Below, in pieces: positions 1 to 9,417 of a stretch of DNA of 42,082 nucleotides; position 1 is the stretch's first letter; every line of letters begins with the position of its first letter. Origin of the DNA: Bacteroidales bacterium. GTDB taxonomy: Bacteria; Bacteroidota; Bacteroidia; Bacteroidales; UBA932. The translations under genes were made by a program, and so were the position numbers. The stretch spans positions 1 to 42,082 of the forward strand of contig JAFYZX010000013.1 of assembly GCA_017548505.1 (NCBI GenBank). Reading direction: 5' to 3'. The notes under the pieces are model-generated. The model was given only the letters and a program-made list of their open reading frames with translations. It had not been told where the DNA came from and searched no databases.

Positions 1-859
1 GGGTTGTCTTTCGTAGATAGTCGTAGAGAACCTTGACCTGGTCAAAGGTGGTGGCGCAGCCTTCAGTCATAGAACGCAGTTCTGCAATTTTCTCGGTGGA
101 AAGATCGCTGCATTCGCTCTGGAGGTCATAGAGCCAGGCTCCTATTTCCTTCCAGCTGCCTTGGGTTCCGGAAACCTTGGAATACATAAAGTTAACCGGT
201 GTGGCATATACGTATGGCACAAGTGAAAGTTTGCGGGGCATCATACTCTCTGACACATAGCCCCCGAAATCAGAAACGTTCCAGGTATAGGTATCCTTTC
301 CTCCAGCGGATCCGATTTCCACCTCGACCGGAGAACTGTACTGGATCTTTGTCCCAGGCGGCACGGAAATAACATACTGCCCTTTGGAAAGGCTAACCTC
401 CGGCCTTGTCACGGGTATGTAGCTTGGAAAACTGCTGATTCCCCTTTTGTAATTAAGGGAATACTCATATTCAACGATGTAGGGGAATGGAGCAACCGGC
501 TGAAAATAATATGCGTAAGAGTCATCCGCCAGTTCTGTTGCAAGGGCTCTGGACAGCAAGTCCTGCTTCTTTATCTTGCGCAGTACTTTGCCGGAGACAT
601 CGGAGACAGTCCCGGAAAAAGAATCCAGAGACCTGTCCTTGTCCGTAAAGATTACGATAACTCCCTCGGCCGAACCGGATTCCTTTGTCACCAGGACCTT
701 TTCATACACCGTGTAGGTTCCAGATGAAATACTCTTCATGTCAAAGGTCTCCCTGCTTTCCAGGATGGTAGCACCCAGTATCCTGGAAAGAACAAAGTCC
801 TGCCCCGGACAGAATTGCCGGCCAAGCAGGAAAGCCAGGAGAAGGATCAGACGTTTCAT
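1..859 (-). CDS. DUF3857 / transglutaminase-like protein, C-terminus cut by window edge
   Basis: Reading the minus strand from an ATG at 859 gives an uninterrupted frame to the window edge. It begins MKRLILLLAFLLG, a plausible signal peptide, and continues with a beta-rich segment (TYTVYEKVLVTKESGSAEG, then YYFQPVAPFPYIVEYEYSL). This resembles the N-terminal DUF3857 domain of Bacteroidetes proteins that carry a transglutaminase-like core. The start overlaps the stop of the preceding DUF3857 gene by four bases (ATGA), so the two are probably translationally coupled. About 286 codons are visible and no stop is reached, so the transglutaminase-like part may lie outside the window. Substrate and role are unknown; the signal peptide predicts an exported, periplasmic location. 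Confidence 0.8.
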   Translation of the reverse strand, partial: MKRLILLLAFLLGRQFCPGQDFVLSRILGATILESRETFDMKSISSGTYTVYEKVLVTKESGSAEGVIVIFTDKDRSLDSFSGTVSDVSGKVLRKIKKQDLLSRALATELADDSYAYYFQPVAPFPYIVEYEYSLNYKRGISSFPSYIPVTRPEVSLSKGQYVISVPPGTKIQYSSPVEVEIGSAGGKDTYTWNVSDFGGYVSESMMPRKLSLVPYVYATPVNFMYSKVSGTQGSWKEIGAWLYDLQSECSDLSTEKIAELRSMTEGCATTFDQVKVLYDYLRKTT

Positions 860-2862
860 TTCTTCTTAAGCACTATGGTTTCGTTTTCTGTCTTTACCAG
901 CTGCTGCCAAAAATGGCGGTAGCCTGCGTAATTGTGCGGATCCACGTACAATGCGTTCTCAATAACTGTGTAAGTTACTTCAAGAGTCTTCCCATCATCA
1001 GAGGTCTTATGCTCCACAGAGGCCCTTACGTCTGTTCCCATGGCTCCCATTTGCTCTGAAGCAGGAATCTGTTCAAAAGTATAGCCATCTGGTATCTCTA
1101 TTGTTATGTGGTATACTAATGTATTGATATGGTCTATGTCTATCGGTACTGATCTGGTCTCGGACTTGAAGTATCTGTCTGGATGCATGGTTTCAATTAT
1201 CGGCTTAAGATAAATCAGGTCTCCGTCCTGAGACTGGGAAGACTGCATCTGCTGCTCAAAATCAAAAGACATTGAACACTCCGGAGTGTATTCCTTCATA
1301 TTGGCAGAAGAGACATTCTCCACGGTATAGGAGTTGCCGTTTTCCAGTTTGGCAATCAGGTCTTCCTCCTTTTCATACGAATTGAAAAATTTCTTCAAGT
1401 CGTAAGACTCGTTATTCTTTGCGGTAACAGTCATTTTACCAGTCATAAGGCCATCCTCATCCAGTTTAGCGGCAACTTCAAAATTGGTTGTGTTCTCGCA
1501 GAGCCTTGTGAGGTTAACCCACTTTGATACAGATCCCTTGGAAACTTCTCGTGCCTTAATTATCATATAGTTGTCGTTAAGCACGTTAAGATAGGCTTCG
1601 CTGCGTGCGGCATCAAGAAAAACACTCTCTCCGCCCTTTTCTGTTATCCTGAGTATGAATGTGTCAAAAACATCAGTGGCCACGTGGAAATCCGCAAACT
1701 CTCCGCTGGTACGCAGCTTTACCAAAACAGGATGTACCTCAAATCCGGCATAGTTTAGAGCGTTTCCTACCAGAGCGTTAATATCAGCGGTACTTCCGCT
1801 TCCATCCTTAATGACAGAAGAAGCGGAAGACGGCACAAGCCTTACTTCCTTGTTCCACTTTACCTTATCGCAGATAAGTTTCCTGATTTCAACCACCTGA
1901 TCCCTGAATGGCTTTCCGGAAGCCTTGATAGCATCCACTTCCTTCTTGAACTTGCAGCCCGAAGTAATCTCGGTACAGATCCGGCTATCATAGACCTGCT
2001 TGTCCACATCGGTCCAGGAAGATCCGAAGTTCTTAGGCAGCTGTCTCGGAAGCTGTATGGTCCTAAGTTCATATTCTACAGCACTGTAAAATTGATCCAC
2101 GCAATAAAGATGACTCTCTGCCTTGAGGGCGGGAACATTTACCGCCCTGTAGATTTCCTGAACCGTTCCGTAGTCGACATTTGCCCCGTACCCGGTTACA
2201 AGGGTTTCCGTTTCCCTTCTGGTGTTCAGGTCAAAATACTTTATTCCGCGGCTAAGGACGTTATACTTGAAATATTCCGGGAAGGTAACGTTGGCTTCTA
2301 TGCAGTTTATCGGGTATTCCCCCTGGAAGTTGATTTCTCCCAAATCCCAGAAATGCTGGTTCTTGCGCGTATATGTCACCTCCAAAACAGAACCCGCCTT
2401 TACATTTTGGGCTGTAAAGCTTATACTGTTGGCCTTGTCGGAGAACTTCTTGTCAAAAATATAATCCTTGCTCATCTTGGTCTTTACCACCTTGCCGTTT
2501 TCCCAGTTATAGGTAAAGACCTTTATGTCCGTGATTTTCTCGCCCATATCCCCATCTGTGCGATAAACCATCCTGAAGGTTGCCAAATCCTTTGCAGACT
2601 CCTTCAGTATCTTGATTCTCATACGGTTGGTTTTATCAACCATAAAGTCTCCGGCGGGAGAAATATATACTCTCCTGTCTATCTTCTGATAAATAATGAG
2701 AGCATCGGCCGATGTATCCCTCGGATATGAAGTCATTTTTACTTCGTCTTCGGAGACGGCGTCGAACTTTGAATTGAACTTTACCAACTGCGCTGTCGCC
2801 GATACAGAAGACAGCACAGTAAGCAAAAGTGCAAATAACGGAAATCTAAGTTTGCGTTTCAT
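856..2862 (-). CDS. DUF3857 domain-containing transglutaminase-like protein
   Basis: This 668-residue protein starts with a signal peptide (MKRKLRFPLFALLLTVLSS, cleavage near SATAQ). An N-terminal DUF3857-like beta domain follows, then a helical transglutaminase-like core at about residues 270-430, with IRKLICDKVKWNKE and a GSGSTADINALVGNALNYAG segment. In this position families of this type often carry the catalytic Cys; here the pattern reads GSTADIN, so the active Cys seems to be replaced and the enzyme may be inactive or a binding protein. The C-terminal 200 residues resemble the usual DUF3858 beta domain. It lies 33 bp downstream of hutI on the same strand and overlaps the next DUF3857 gene by ATGA. 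Family call is fairly secure; function is unknown. Confidence 0.82.
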   Translation of the reverse strand: MKRKLRFPLFALLLTVLSSVSATAQLVKFNSKFDAVSEDEVKMTSYPRDTSADALIIYQKIDRRVYISPAGDFMVDKTNRMRIKILKESAKDLATFRMVYRTDGDMGEKITDIKVFTYNWENGKVVKTKMSKDYIFDKKFSDKANSISFTAQNVKAGSVLEVTYTRKNQHFWDLGEINFQGEYPINCIEANVTFPEYFKYNVLSRGIKYFDLNTRRETETLVTGYGANVDYGTVQEIYRAVNVPALKAESHLYCVDQFYSAVEYELRTIQLPRQLPKNFGSSWTDVDKQVYDSRICTEITSGCKFKKEVDAIKASGKPFRDQVVEIRKLICDKVKWNKEVRLVPSSASSVIKDGSGSTADINALVGNALNYAGFEVHPVLVKLRTSGEFADFHVATDVFDTFILRITEKGGESVFLDAARSEAYLNVLNDNYMIIKAREVSKGSVSKWVNLTRLCENTTNFEVAAKLDEDGLMTGKMTVTAKNNESYDLKKFFNSYEKEEDLIAKLENGNSYTVENVSSANMKEYTPECSMSFDFEQQMQSSQSQDGDLIYLKPIIETMHPDRYFKSETRSVPIDIDHINTLVYHITIEIPDGYTFEQIPASEQMGAMGTDVRASVEHKTSDDGKTLEVTYTVIENALYVDPHNYAGYRHFWQQLVKTENETIVLKKK

Positions 2863-2895
2863 AACCCTGAAGTTTATGCTATTATATATCTTATT

Positions 2896-4122
2896 CTAAT
2901 ACAGTACCTTGTCTATGAATGGAGTATGGTGGAAGTAAGGGATGAATCCCAGTTCCATCACTTTTTTAGTCACTATGAAGGCGGCCTTCTTGCCCACAGT
3001 TATGGAGCCGGCAACATCAGCGCAGCCCATTGCAGCAGCGGCGTTTATGGTGCAGGCATTGAAGCTTTCCTCCGGAGTAAGCCTCATCTTTATGCAGCCA
3101 AGAGCCATCACAAACCTCATGTCGCAAGACGGGGAAGAACCTGGGTTGCAGTCTGATGCAAGTGCAACAGGAAGACCTGCCCTAACATAGTCCTTGGCCC
3201 TGCCGTAAGGCATTCCGAGGAAGAAAGATGCCCCAGGTAACATCAAAGGCATGGTGTCAGAATTCCTGAGAACTTCCATCTCCACATCAGTTGTCCTTTC
3301 CAGATGGTCCACGCTCACTGCGTTGTACTTTACCCCTACCTGCACTCCGCCGCTTACGGCAAGTTCGTTGGCGTGGATCTTAGGCCGCATGCCAAATTGC
3401 ATTCCGGCCCTTAAAATTCGGTCTGTCTGCTCCACGGTAAAGAAACCCTCATCGCAGAAGACATCAACGAAATCTGCCAGGTTTTCAGCCTCTACAGCAG
3501 GTATCATCTCATTGCAGACAAGATCAACATACTCGTCCTGTCTGCCGGTATACTCCCTTCCCACTGCGTGAGCGCCAAGGAAAGTGGATTTTATCGTTAC
3601 AGGATATTTTTCTTTCAGCCTCTTTATAACACGGAGCATCTTTAGCTCGTCTTCTGTCCTGAGACCGTATCCGCTTTTGATTTCCATTGTGAGAGTGCCC
3701 TTGGAAATCATTTCCTCCAGCCTCTCAGATGCCTGGGCAAAGAGCTCATCTTCGCTTGTATTGTGCAGAAGGTCAGCGGAATTGAGAATTCCGCCGCCTC
3801 TTTTTGCAATCTCCTCGTAACTCAGGCCGTTTATCTTGTCCACAAACTCTCTCTGGCGGTCTCCGGCATAGACAATGTGGGTATGCGCATCGCAGAATGC
3901 AGGAAGGAGCATCTTGCCTTTAAGGTCCTCCATTACTATTCCGGATGGAATCTCCCCGAGAGAATCCATAGGTCCAAAGGAGTCAATCTTTCCGTCCCGG
4001 ACCATAAGCCAGGCATTGTCCAGAGTCTGGACACGGTCCATTTCCTTGCCGCAGAGTCTTCCTGCTCCCTGCGGCAGAATGCCCGCTATCCGTCCTATGT
4101 TAACAAAGAGAGTGTCTTTCAT
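2896..4122 (-). CDS. hutI: Imidazolonepropionase
   Basis: HutI hydrolyses 4-imidazolone-5-propionate to N-formimino-L-glutamate, the third step of histidine degradation, in the cytoplasm. The 408-residue length matches the amidohydrolase family. The metal-binding HTH motif is at residues 80-82 (FCDAHTHIVYAGDRQREF). Other family landmarks follow: EIKSGYGL, TFLGAHAVGREY, KIHANELA, SVDHLE and ALASDCNPGSSP with the metal-ligand Asp. The ATG at 4122 lies 3 bp after the hutH stop, so the two genes are almost certainly co-transcribed. The C-terminus (FIPYFHHTPFIDKVLY) is intact. No oddities were seen. Confidence 0.96.
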   Translation of the reverse strand: MKDTLFVNIGRIAGILPQGAGRLCGKEMDRVQTLDNAWLMVRDGKIDSFGPMDSLGEIPSGIVMEDLKGKMLLPAFCDAHTHIVYAGDRQREFVDKINGLSYEEIAKRGGGILNSADLLHNTSEDELFAQASERLEEMISKGTLTMEIKSGYGLRTEDELKMLRVIKRLKEKYPVTIKSTFLGAHAVGREYTGRQDEYVDLVCNEMIPAVEAENLADFVDVFCDEGFFTVEQTDRILRAGMQFGMRPKIHANELAVSGGVQVGVKYNAVSVDHLERTTDVEMEVLRNSDTMPLMLPGASFFLGMPYGRAKDYVRAGLPVALASDCNPGSSPSCDMRFVMALGCIKMRLTPEESFNACTINAAAAMGCADVAGSITVGKKAAFIVTKKVMELGFIPYFHHTPFIDKVLY

Positions 4123-4125
4123 ATC

Positions 4126-5610
4126 TTACTTTCTAAGGAATTCCACGGACTTTTCCATAAGAGGATGCATATAGGCATCTTTCTCAAGGAAAGGCACTTC
4201 CTTACGATAATCCGCCAGTATGCCTTCAATTACCGGAGAGGATTTCTCACCTGAAATCCTGTGCCTCAAATCCAGAGCCTGGGCAGCGTTGAAGAGCTCG
4301 ATGGCAAGAACCCTTTCCGTGTTCTCAACAACCCGGACAAGCTTGGTGGCGGCGTTCGCTCCCATACTAACGTGGTCCTCCTGTCCCTGGGAAGAAGGAA
4401 TGGAGTCTGCGGAAGCCGGCCAGCAAAGACCCTTGTTCTGGCTCACGATGGAAGCCGCTGTGTACTGCGGAATCATGAATCCGCTATTCAGGCCGCTGTC
4501 CGGAGCCAGGAACTGTGGGAGTCCCCTCTGACCTGAGATAAGGCGGAAAGTCCTTCTCTCAGAGATGTTTGCAAGCTCGCTCATCGCGATTGCAAGGGTA
4601 TCCATAGGTATCGCGATAGGCTCCCCGTGGAAATTTCCGGCGGAGATTATCATATCCTCGTCCGGGAATACGTTAGGATTGTCCGTTGCGCTGTTTATCT
4701 CGTTGTCTATTACGCTTTCCACATAGCGGATGTTGTCCTTTACCGCTCCGTGAACCTGTGGAATGCAGCGGAAGGAATAAGGGTCCTGGACATGCTTCTT
4801 AGGCATCGCGATAAGCTTGCTTCCTTCCAGAAGGCCCATAAACCTCTCTGCAGTGTCTATTTGTCCCCGATGTCTTCTAAGTCTGTGAGTCAGAGGATAG
4901 AACGGCTCGATCCTGCCGTCATACGCCTCAAGGCTCATAGCCCCTATCCTGTCCGCCCAAAGAGAGAGCCTATGGCACTGGATCAGAGACCAAACGGCGT
5001 GAGCGCTCATGAACTGGGTTCCGTTCAGAAGAGCAAGCCCCTCCTTGCTCTGAAGGCGGATTGGCTCCCATCCCTTGATGGCAAGAACCTCGGAACTTGG
5101 CATTGTCTTGCCTTGATAAACCACCTCTCCGAGTCCAAGCAGAGGAAGAGCCAGATGAGCCAGCGGGGCCAGGTCTCCGGATGCTCCCAAAGAGCCCTGC
5201 TGATAAACCACAGGCAGTATGTCATCGTTGAACATATCTATCAGCCTCTGAACTGTAACAAGCTGAGCTCCAGAGTGTCCGTAAGACAGGCACTGCACTT
5301 TCAGAAGCAGCATCAGCTTAACGATTTCCGGCCTGACCTTCTCTCCAAAGCCGCAGGCGTGGCTGACCACCAGATTATACTGGAGCTGGCTGAGCTGGTC
5401 TTCCGGAATGGTAACATTGCACAGAGAACCGAAGCCCGTTGTAACTCCATACACAGGCCTTCCGATGTCCTCCATCTTGCTGTCCAGATACTTGCGGCAT
5501 TTGATTATCGCTTCCTCAGCCTCCCGGCTAAGGCTCAGCGTCATTTTGTTGTCTATTATTTCCTTCACTCTCTCCAGGGAGAGATGCTCAAATGATATCT
5601 TGTGTTCCAT
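4126..5610 (-). CDS. hutH: Histidine ammonia-lyase
   Basis: HutH removes ammonia from L-histidine to give urocanate, the first step of the pathway. The protein has 494 residues, close to the usual 500 or so. The Ala-Ser-Gly triplet that cyclises to the MIO electrophile is at residues 143-145, in GSLGASGDLAPLAHLAL. The conserved YGVTTGFG segment is at about 54-61, and the LLNGTQFMSAHA, NEINSATDNP and SSQGQEDHVSMG segments of the aromatic amino-acid lyase family are all present. The gene lies between hutU (8 bp upstream) and hutI (3 bp downstream). The phenylalanine/tyrosine lyase alternative is unlikely because of this context. Confidence 0.96.
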   Translation of the reverse strand: MEHKISFEHLSLERVKEIIDNKMTLSLSREAEEAIIKCRKYLDSKMEDIGRPVYGVTTGFGSLCNVTIPEDQLSQLQYNLVVSHACGFGEKVRPEIVKLMLLLKVQCLSYGHSGAQLVTVQRLIDMFNDDILPVVYQQGSLGASGDLAPLAHLALPLLGLGEVVYQGKTMPSSEVLAIKGWEPIRLQSKEGLALLNGTQFMSAHAVWSLIQCHRLSLWADRIGAMSLEAYDGRIEPFYPLTHRLRRHRGQIDTAERFMGLLEGSKLIAMPKKHVQDPYSFRCIPQVHGAVKDNIRYVESVIDNEINSATDNPNVFPDEDMIISAGNFHGEPIAIPMDTLAIAMSELANISERRTFRLISGQRGLPQFLAPDSGLNSGFMIPQYTAASIVSQNKGLCWPASADSIPSSQGQEDHVSMGANAATKLVRVVENTERVLAIELFNAAQALDLRHRISGEKSSPVIEGILADYRKEVPFLEKDAYMHPLMEKSVEFLRK

Positions 5611-5618
5611 AAACCGTT

Positions 5619-7643
5619 TTACTGATTATTCAAAGCTTGTTCAATAATGGAATCGTCTGCGTGGTTAGGCATTGTAACCTTCAGATTTGGAGTGCGCTCC
5701 ATTTCCCTGCGGATGGCATCCTCTGCGCCTTTGTTGCGCGCCCAGCTGCGCCTTGCAATGCCGTTGTTCACATCCCAATGAAGCATTTCCCTGATGTGCC
5801 TTGCGGAATCATCTGTTCCTTCAACCACCATTCCAAAGCCTCCGTTGATGACTTCCCCCCAGCCTACTCCGCCACCGTTATGGATTGATACCCAGGTAGC
5901 TCCACGGAAACCGTCTCCAATCACGTTCTGCACGGCCATATCGGCGGTGAACTGGCTGCCGTCATATATATTGGAAGTTTCTCTGAACGGAGAGTCTGTT
6001 CCGGACACGTCGTGATGGTCTCTTCCCAGAACTATCGGAGCCTTGATTTCTCCCTTCCTTATGGCTTCGTTGAACTTGAGGGCGATGGTTGTTCTTCCTA
6101 TTGCATCTGCATAGAGAATTCTGGCCTGGGAGCCAACCACAAGGTTATTTCTTCCGGCTTCCTCAATCCAGTGGATGTTGTCCAGCATCTGCATCTTTAT
6201 GTCGTCTGTTGCGGTCTTGCTTTCTTCCAGAAGAGCCTCAACTGCAAGTGCGTCGCTCTTTGCAAGGTCCTCAGGATCCTCGCTCATGCACACCCAGCGG
6301 AACGGGCCGAATCCGTAGTCGAAATACAAAGGTCCCATAATATCCTGAACGTATGAAGGATAGCGGAACGTGCCGTCCGCCTTCATAACGTCTGCCCCGG
6401 CCCTTGAAGACTCAAGCAGGAAAGCATTGCCGTAGTCGAAGAAATACATTCCCCTGTCTGCAAGGCGGTTAATCGCGGCAATCTGCCTTCTCAGCGATGC
6501 CTGCACGGCCTCCTTGAATCTCTCAGGCTCCTCAGCCATCATCCTCTGCGATTCCTCAAGAGAATAGCCTACGGGATAATAGCCGCCTGCCCAAGGGTTG
6601 TGCAAAGATGTCTGGTCTGAACCGATATCTACCTTAATGCCCTCGTCTGCAAGCCTTTCCCAAAGGTCAACGATGTTGCCTACGTATGCCAGGGAAACGG
6701 TTTCCCTGCCCTCTGTGGCTTTCCTTATCCTCTGGATGAGTTCGTCAAGATTCTCGTGGAGCTCATCCACCCAGCCCTGGTCGTAGCGCTTTCTGGCTGC
6801 TTTAGGGTTGATTTCCGCGGTAACGCTCACCACGCCTGCAATGTTGCCGGCCTTTGGCTGAGCGCCGCTCATTCCACCCAGTCCTGCGGTAACGAAGAGC
6901 ATTCCGGCCATATTATCCCTCGTGCCTTCTATTCCCCTCTTCCTGAGCTGCATACGGGCAGCGTTCATAACGGTTATCGTGGTTCCGTGAACGATTCCCT
7001 GCGGACCTATGTACATATAGGAGCCGGCCGTCATCTGGCCGTACTGGGAAACTCCAAGTGCGTTGAATCTCTCCCAGTCATCCGGCTTGGAGTAGTTCGG
7101 AATCACCATTCCGTTGGTGACAACCACTCTCGGGGCATCCTTGTGGCTCGGGAAAAGCCCCATCGGATGGCCTGAATACATACTCAGAGTCTGCTCCTCT
7201 GTCATTGTCGCAAGATACTGCATGGCAAGCCTGTATTGAGCCCAGTTCTGGAAAATGGCCCCGTTTCCGCCGTAGATAATCAGCTCGTGCGGATGCTGGG
7301 CAACCCTCTCGTCCAGGTTGTTCTGGATCATCGCCATAATGGCTGCGGCCTGCCGGCACTTACATGGATACTCGTCTATCGGCCTTGCATATATCTTGTA
7401 TTCAGGGCGGAAGCGGTACATATAGATTCTTCCGTAATCTTTCAATTCCTTGGCAAACTCCGGCGCCAGGGTAGCGTGGAACTCCTTCGGGAAGTACCTC
7501 AGGGCGTTCCTCAGCGCCAGCTTCTTCTGGGCAGGCGTAAGAATGTCCTTGCGCTTTGGAGCATGGTTAATGTTCTTGTCGTATGGTTTCGGCTCCGGCA
7601 AAACGGATGGTATTCCGGAGAGTATCTCTTCCTTGAATGTCAT
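5619..7643 (-). CDS. hutU: Urocanate hydratase
   Basis: HutU adds water to urocanate to form imidazolonepropionate, using tightly bound NAD+ as an electrophile. At 674 residues it belongs to the longer form of the family found in Bacteroidetes and eukaryotes, rather than the roughly 555-residue proteobacterial form. Recognisable segments are IYGGNGAIFQNWAQYRL, GGMSGAQPKAGNIAG, DQTSLHNPWAGGYYPVGYS, FGPFRWVCMSEDPEDL, GRDHHDVSGTDSPFRET and HNGGGVGWGEVINGGFGM. The ATG at 7643 follows the ftcD stop by 16 bp. It sits in pathway order in the operon, between ftcD and hutH. Confidence 0.97.
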   Translation of the reverse strand: MTFKEEILSGIPSVLPEPKPYDKNINHAPKRKDILTPAQKKLALRNALRYFPKEFHATLAPEFAKELKDYGRIYMYRFRPEYKIYARPIDEYPCKCRQAAAIMAMIQNNLDERVAQHPHELIIYGGNGAIFQNWAQYRLAMQYLATMTEEQTLSMYSGHPMGLFPSHKDAPRVVVTNGMVIPNYSKPDDWERFNALGVSQYGQMTAGSYMYIGPQGIVHGTTITVMNAARMQLRKRGIEGTRDNMAGMLFVTAGLGGMSGAQPKAGNIAGVVSVTAEINPKAARKRYDQGWVDELHENLDELIQRIRKATEGRETVSLAYVGNIVDLWERLADEGIKVDIGSDQTSLHNPWAGGYYPVGYSLEESQRMMAEEPERFKEAVQASLRRQIAAINRLADRGMYFFDYGNAFLLESSRAGADVMKADGTFRYPSYVQDIMGPLYFDYGFGPFRWVCMSEDPEDLAKSDALAVEALLEESKTATDDIKMQMLDNIHWIEEAGRNNLVVGSQARILYADAIGRTTIALKFNEAIRKGEIKAPIVLGRDHHDVSGTDSPFRETSNIYDGSQFTADMAVQNVIGDGFRGATWVSIHNGGGVGWGEVINGGFGMVVEGTDDSARHIREMLHWDVNNGIARRSWARNKGAEDAIRREMERTPNLKVTMPNHADDSIIEQALNNQ

Positions 7644-7659
7644 AGTATCTTGCTTTATA

Positions 7660-9369
7660 TTAACCTCTTATCTTTTCCTCAACGATTTCCAGGATTCTCT
7701 TTTCCTCAGCGATTGCCTCGGCTGTAATCCTATCTGCCTCGTTCATCAGTTCCTCCGCCTTCATCCTGTCTTTCAAGCCCTCAGCGTTGATGTGAACATT
7801 AAGTCTTGCGCCCATAACGGCACCTCTAGCGGCGATTGCTCCGACTCCGGCATCTGAAACTGAGTTAGGATTCCCCTCGGTTGCCATCGCTGAGGCAACT
7901 TCAAACACCTTGAATGCGGTCTTTAGAGTCCTCAGAGGCACCTGGGTTGCGTACAAAGTGGCTTCTTCCATAGCCTGAGCCCTTGCAGCCTTCTCTTCTT
8001 CCGTGCCCTTAGGCATTGAGAACACGTCCATTATCTTGTTGAACGCCGCGGTATCTTCGTCCACCAGCGCAATCAGCTCGTTCATAAGGGCATTGCCTTT
8101 CTCAGCCCAGTCCGAGAACTCTTTCCAGCGGTCGTCCCATCCCCTCTTGTGAGAAGACAGGTTGGCCACCATAGCGGAAAGGGCAGCTCCCAGGGCTCCC
8201 ATATAAGCGGCAATGCTTCCTCCGCCAGGAGCCGGTGACTCGCTTGCAGTTTCAATGGCGAAGTCCTTGCAGGTCATCCTTACAAGCCTCTCTTTAATGG
8301 CCATCTCCTTAGGGTCTTCCATCAGGTATTCGATCACCTTTTCCTTAGGGTTGAAAGGCTTCAGATCGTCCAGGCTCATGCTCTTAACCGCAATCTTGAG
8401 TATCTCGTCCTCAGAGATTCCGAGCGATCTCTGCTGCTTCTCCAGATAGAACTTGCCTGCATCGATGAGAACACGCTTTGGTACCAGGCCCACAATCTCT
8501 GTTCCCGTAACCTTCAGTCCTCTGGCAGCGGCTGCACGGCAAACTTCCTCGTATGCCTTGTGAAGCGGAGTTGTTTCAATATCGGTGATATTCATCGATA
8601 CCTGGGCAATGCCATATTCATCAATGTACCAGCCGATAGCCTTGCAACCCTTGAGGGTTCCAGGCTGCCACATCTCCTTCCCGTTCTCGTCCTTGAGTAC
8701 CTTTCCGGTAAGGCTTCCGCCCTCCCTCATCTTCCTTCCCTTCTCCCTTACGTCAAAGGCCACAGCCATAGCCCTTCTGGTAGAAGTAGTATTCAGATTA
8801 TAGTTAACAGCCACAAGGAAATTCCTTGCTCCGACGTTGATGGCGCCGCTCTTAGCAACTACATTGGTATACGCTCCGGGACCGAAATCAGGCATCCTGG
8901 CAGGGTCCACAACCTTCTCTGGCAGAGCCTCGTACTCTCCGGCACGGCATACTGCAAGGTTCTTCCTTTCCGGCTTGAATGCGGCTGCCTCGTAGCAGTA
9001 GCAAGGTATCTGCTGCTCTTCAAAGATTCTCTTTGCCAGAGAACGGGCCAACTCTGCACATTCCTCCAGAGTAATGCCTGAAACAGGAATCAGAGGCAGT
9101 ACGTCAGTTGCTCCGGACCTTGGGTGAGCACCCTTGTGAACCCTCATGTCTATGAGTTCAGCAGCCTTTTTAACTCCCTGGAAAGCAGCCTCCACAACGT
9201 CCTCCGGACTTCCCACGAAGGTTACCACCGTACGGTTGGTGGCCTCTCCAGGATCCACGTCCAGAACTTTTACTCCTTTTACCGCCGCGATTGCGGCAAC
9301 TATCTTGTCAATAACTTCCCTGTTGCGCCCTTCAGAAAAATTGGGCACACACTCAATTATTCTTTTCAT
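7660..9369 (-). CDS. ftcD: Bifunctional glutamate formimidoyltransferase / formimidoyl-THF cyclodeaminase
   Basis: FtcD moves the formimino group from formiminoglutamate to tetrahydrofolate, releasing glutamate, and then deaminates it to 5,10-methenyl-THF and ammonia. The 569-residue chain is the two-domain fusion. The transferase spans about residues 1-330 (MKRIIECVPNFSEGRN; VHKGAHPRSGATDVLPLIP with the catalytic His at position 82). The cyclodeaminase spans about 365-569 (SPAPGGGSIAAYMGALGAAL, followed by long helices). It ends histidine degradation without a separate HutG, so this operon uses the folate-linked route. It lies 48 bp downstream of the LysO-like gene, with a possible extra promoter in that gap. 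Confidence 0.95.
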   Translation of the reverse strand: MKRIIECVPNFSEGRNREVIDKIVAAIAAVKGVKVLDVDPGEATNRTVVTFVGSPEDVVEAAFQGVKKAAELIDMRVHKGAHPRSGATDVLPLIPVSGITLEECAELARSLAKRIFEEQQIPCYCYEAAAFKPERKNLAVCRAGEYEALPEKVVDPARMPDFGPGAYTNVVAKSGAINVGARNFLVAVNYNLNTTSTRRAMAVAFDVREKGRKMREGGSLTGKVLKDENGKEMWQPGTLKGCKAIGWYIDEYGIAQVSMNITDIETTPLHKAYEEVCRAAAARGLKVTGTEIVGLVPKRVLIDAGKFYLEKQQRSLGISEDEILKIAVKSMSLDDLKPFNPKEKVIEYLMEDPKEMAIKERLVRMTCKDFAIETASESPAPGGGSIAAYMGALGAALSAMVANLSSHKRGWDDRWKEFSDWAEKGNALMNELIALVDEDTAAFNKIMDVFSMPKGTEEEKAARAQAMEEATLYATQVPLRTLKTAFKVFEVASAMATEGNPNSVSDAGVGAIAARGAVMGARLNVHINAEGLKDRMKAEELMNEADRITAEAIAEEKRILEIVEEKIRG

Positions 9370-9394
9370 ATAAAACCAAAATCAATTATTCGGT

Positions 9395-9402
9395 TAAAGG
9401 TA
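9395..9402 (-). promoter_or_regulatory. Possible internal -7 element upstream of ftcD
   Basis: On the minus strand the sequence TACCTTTA lies about 25 bp before the ftcD start and differs from the Bacteroidetes consensus TAnnTTTG only in the last base. No clean TTTG is found at the expected -33 position, only an A/T run. It could let the hut enzymes be expressed apart from the exporter gene upstream. Confidence 0.35.
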
Positions 9403-9417
9403 CGAATAATTTTGGTA

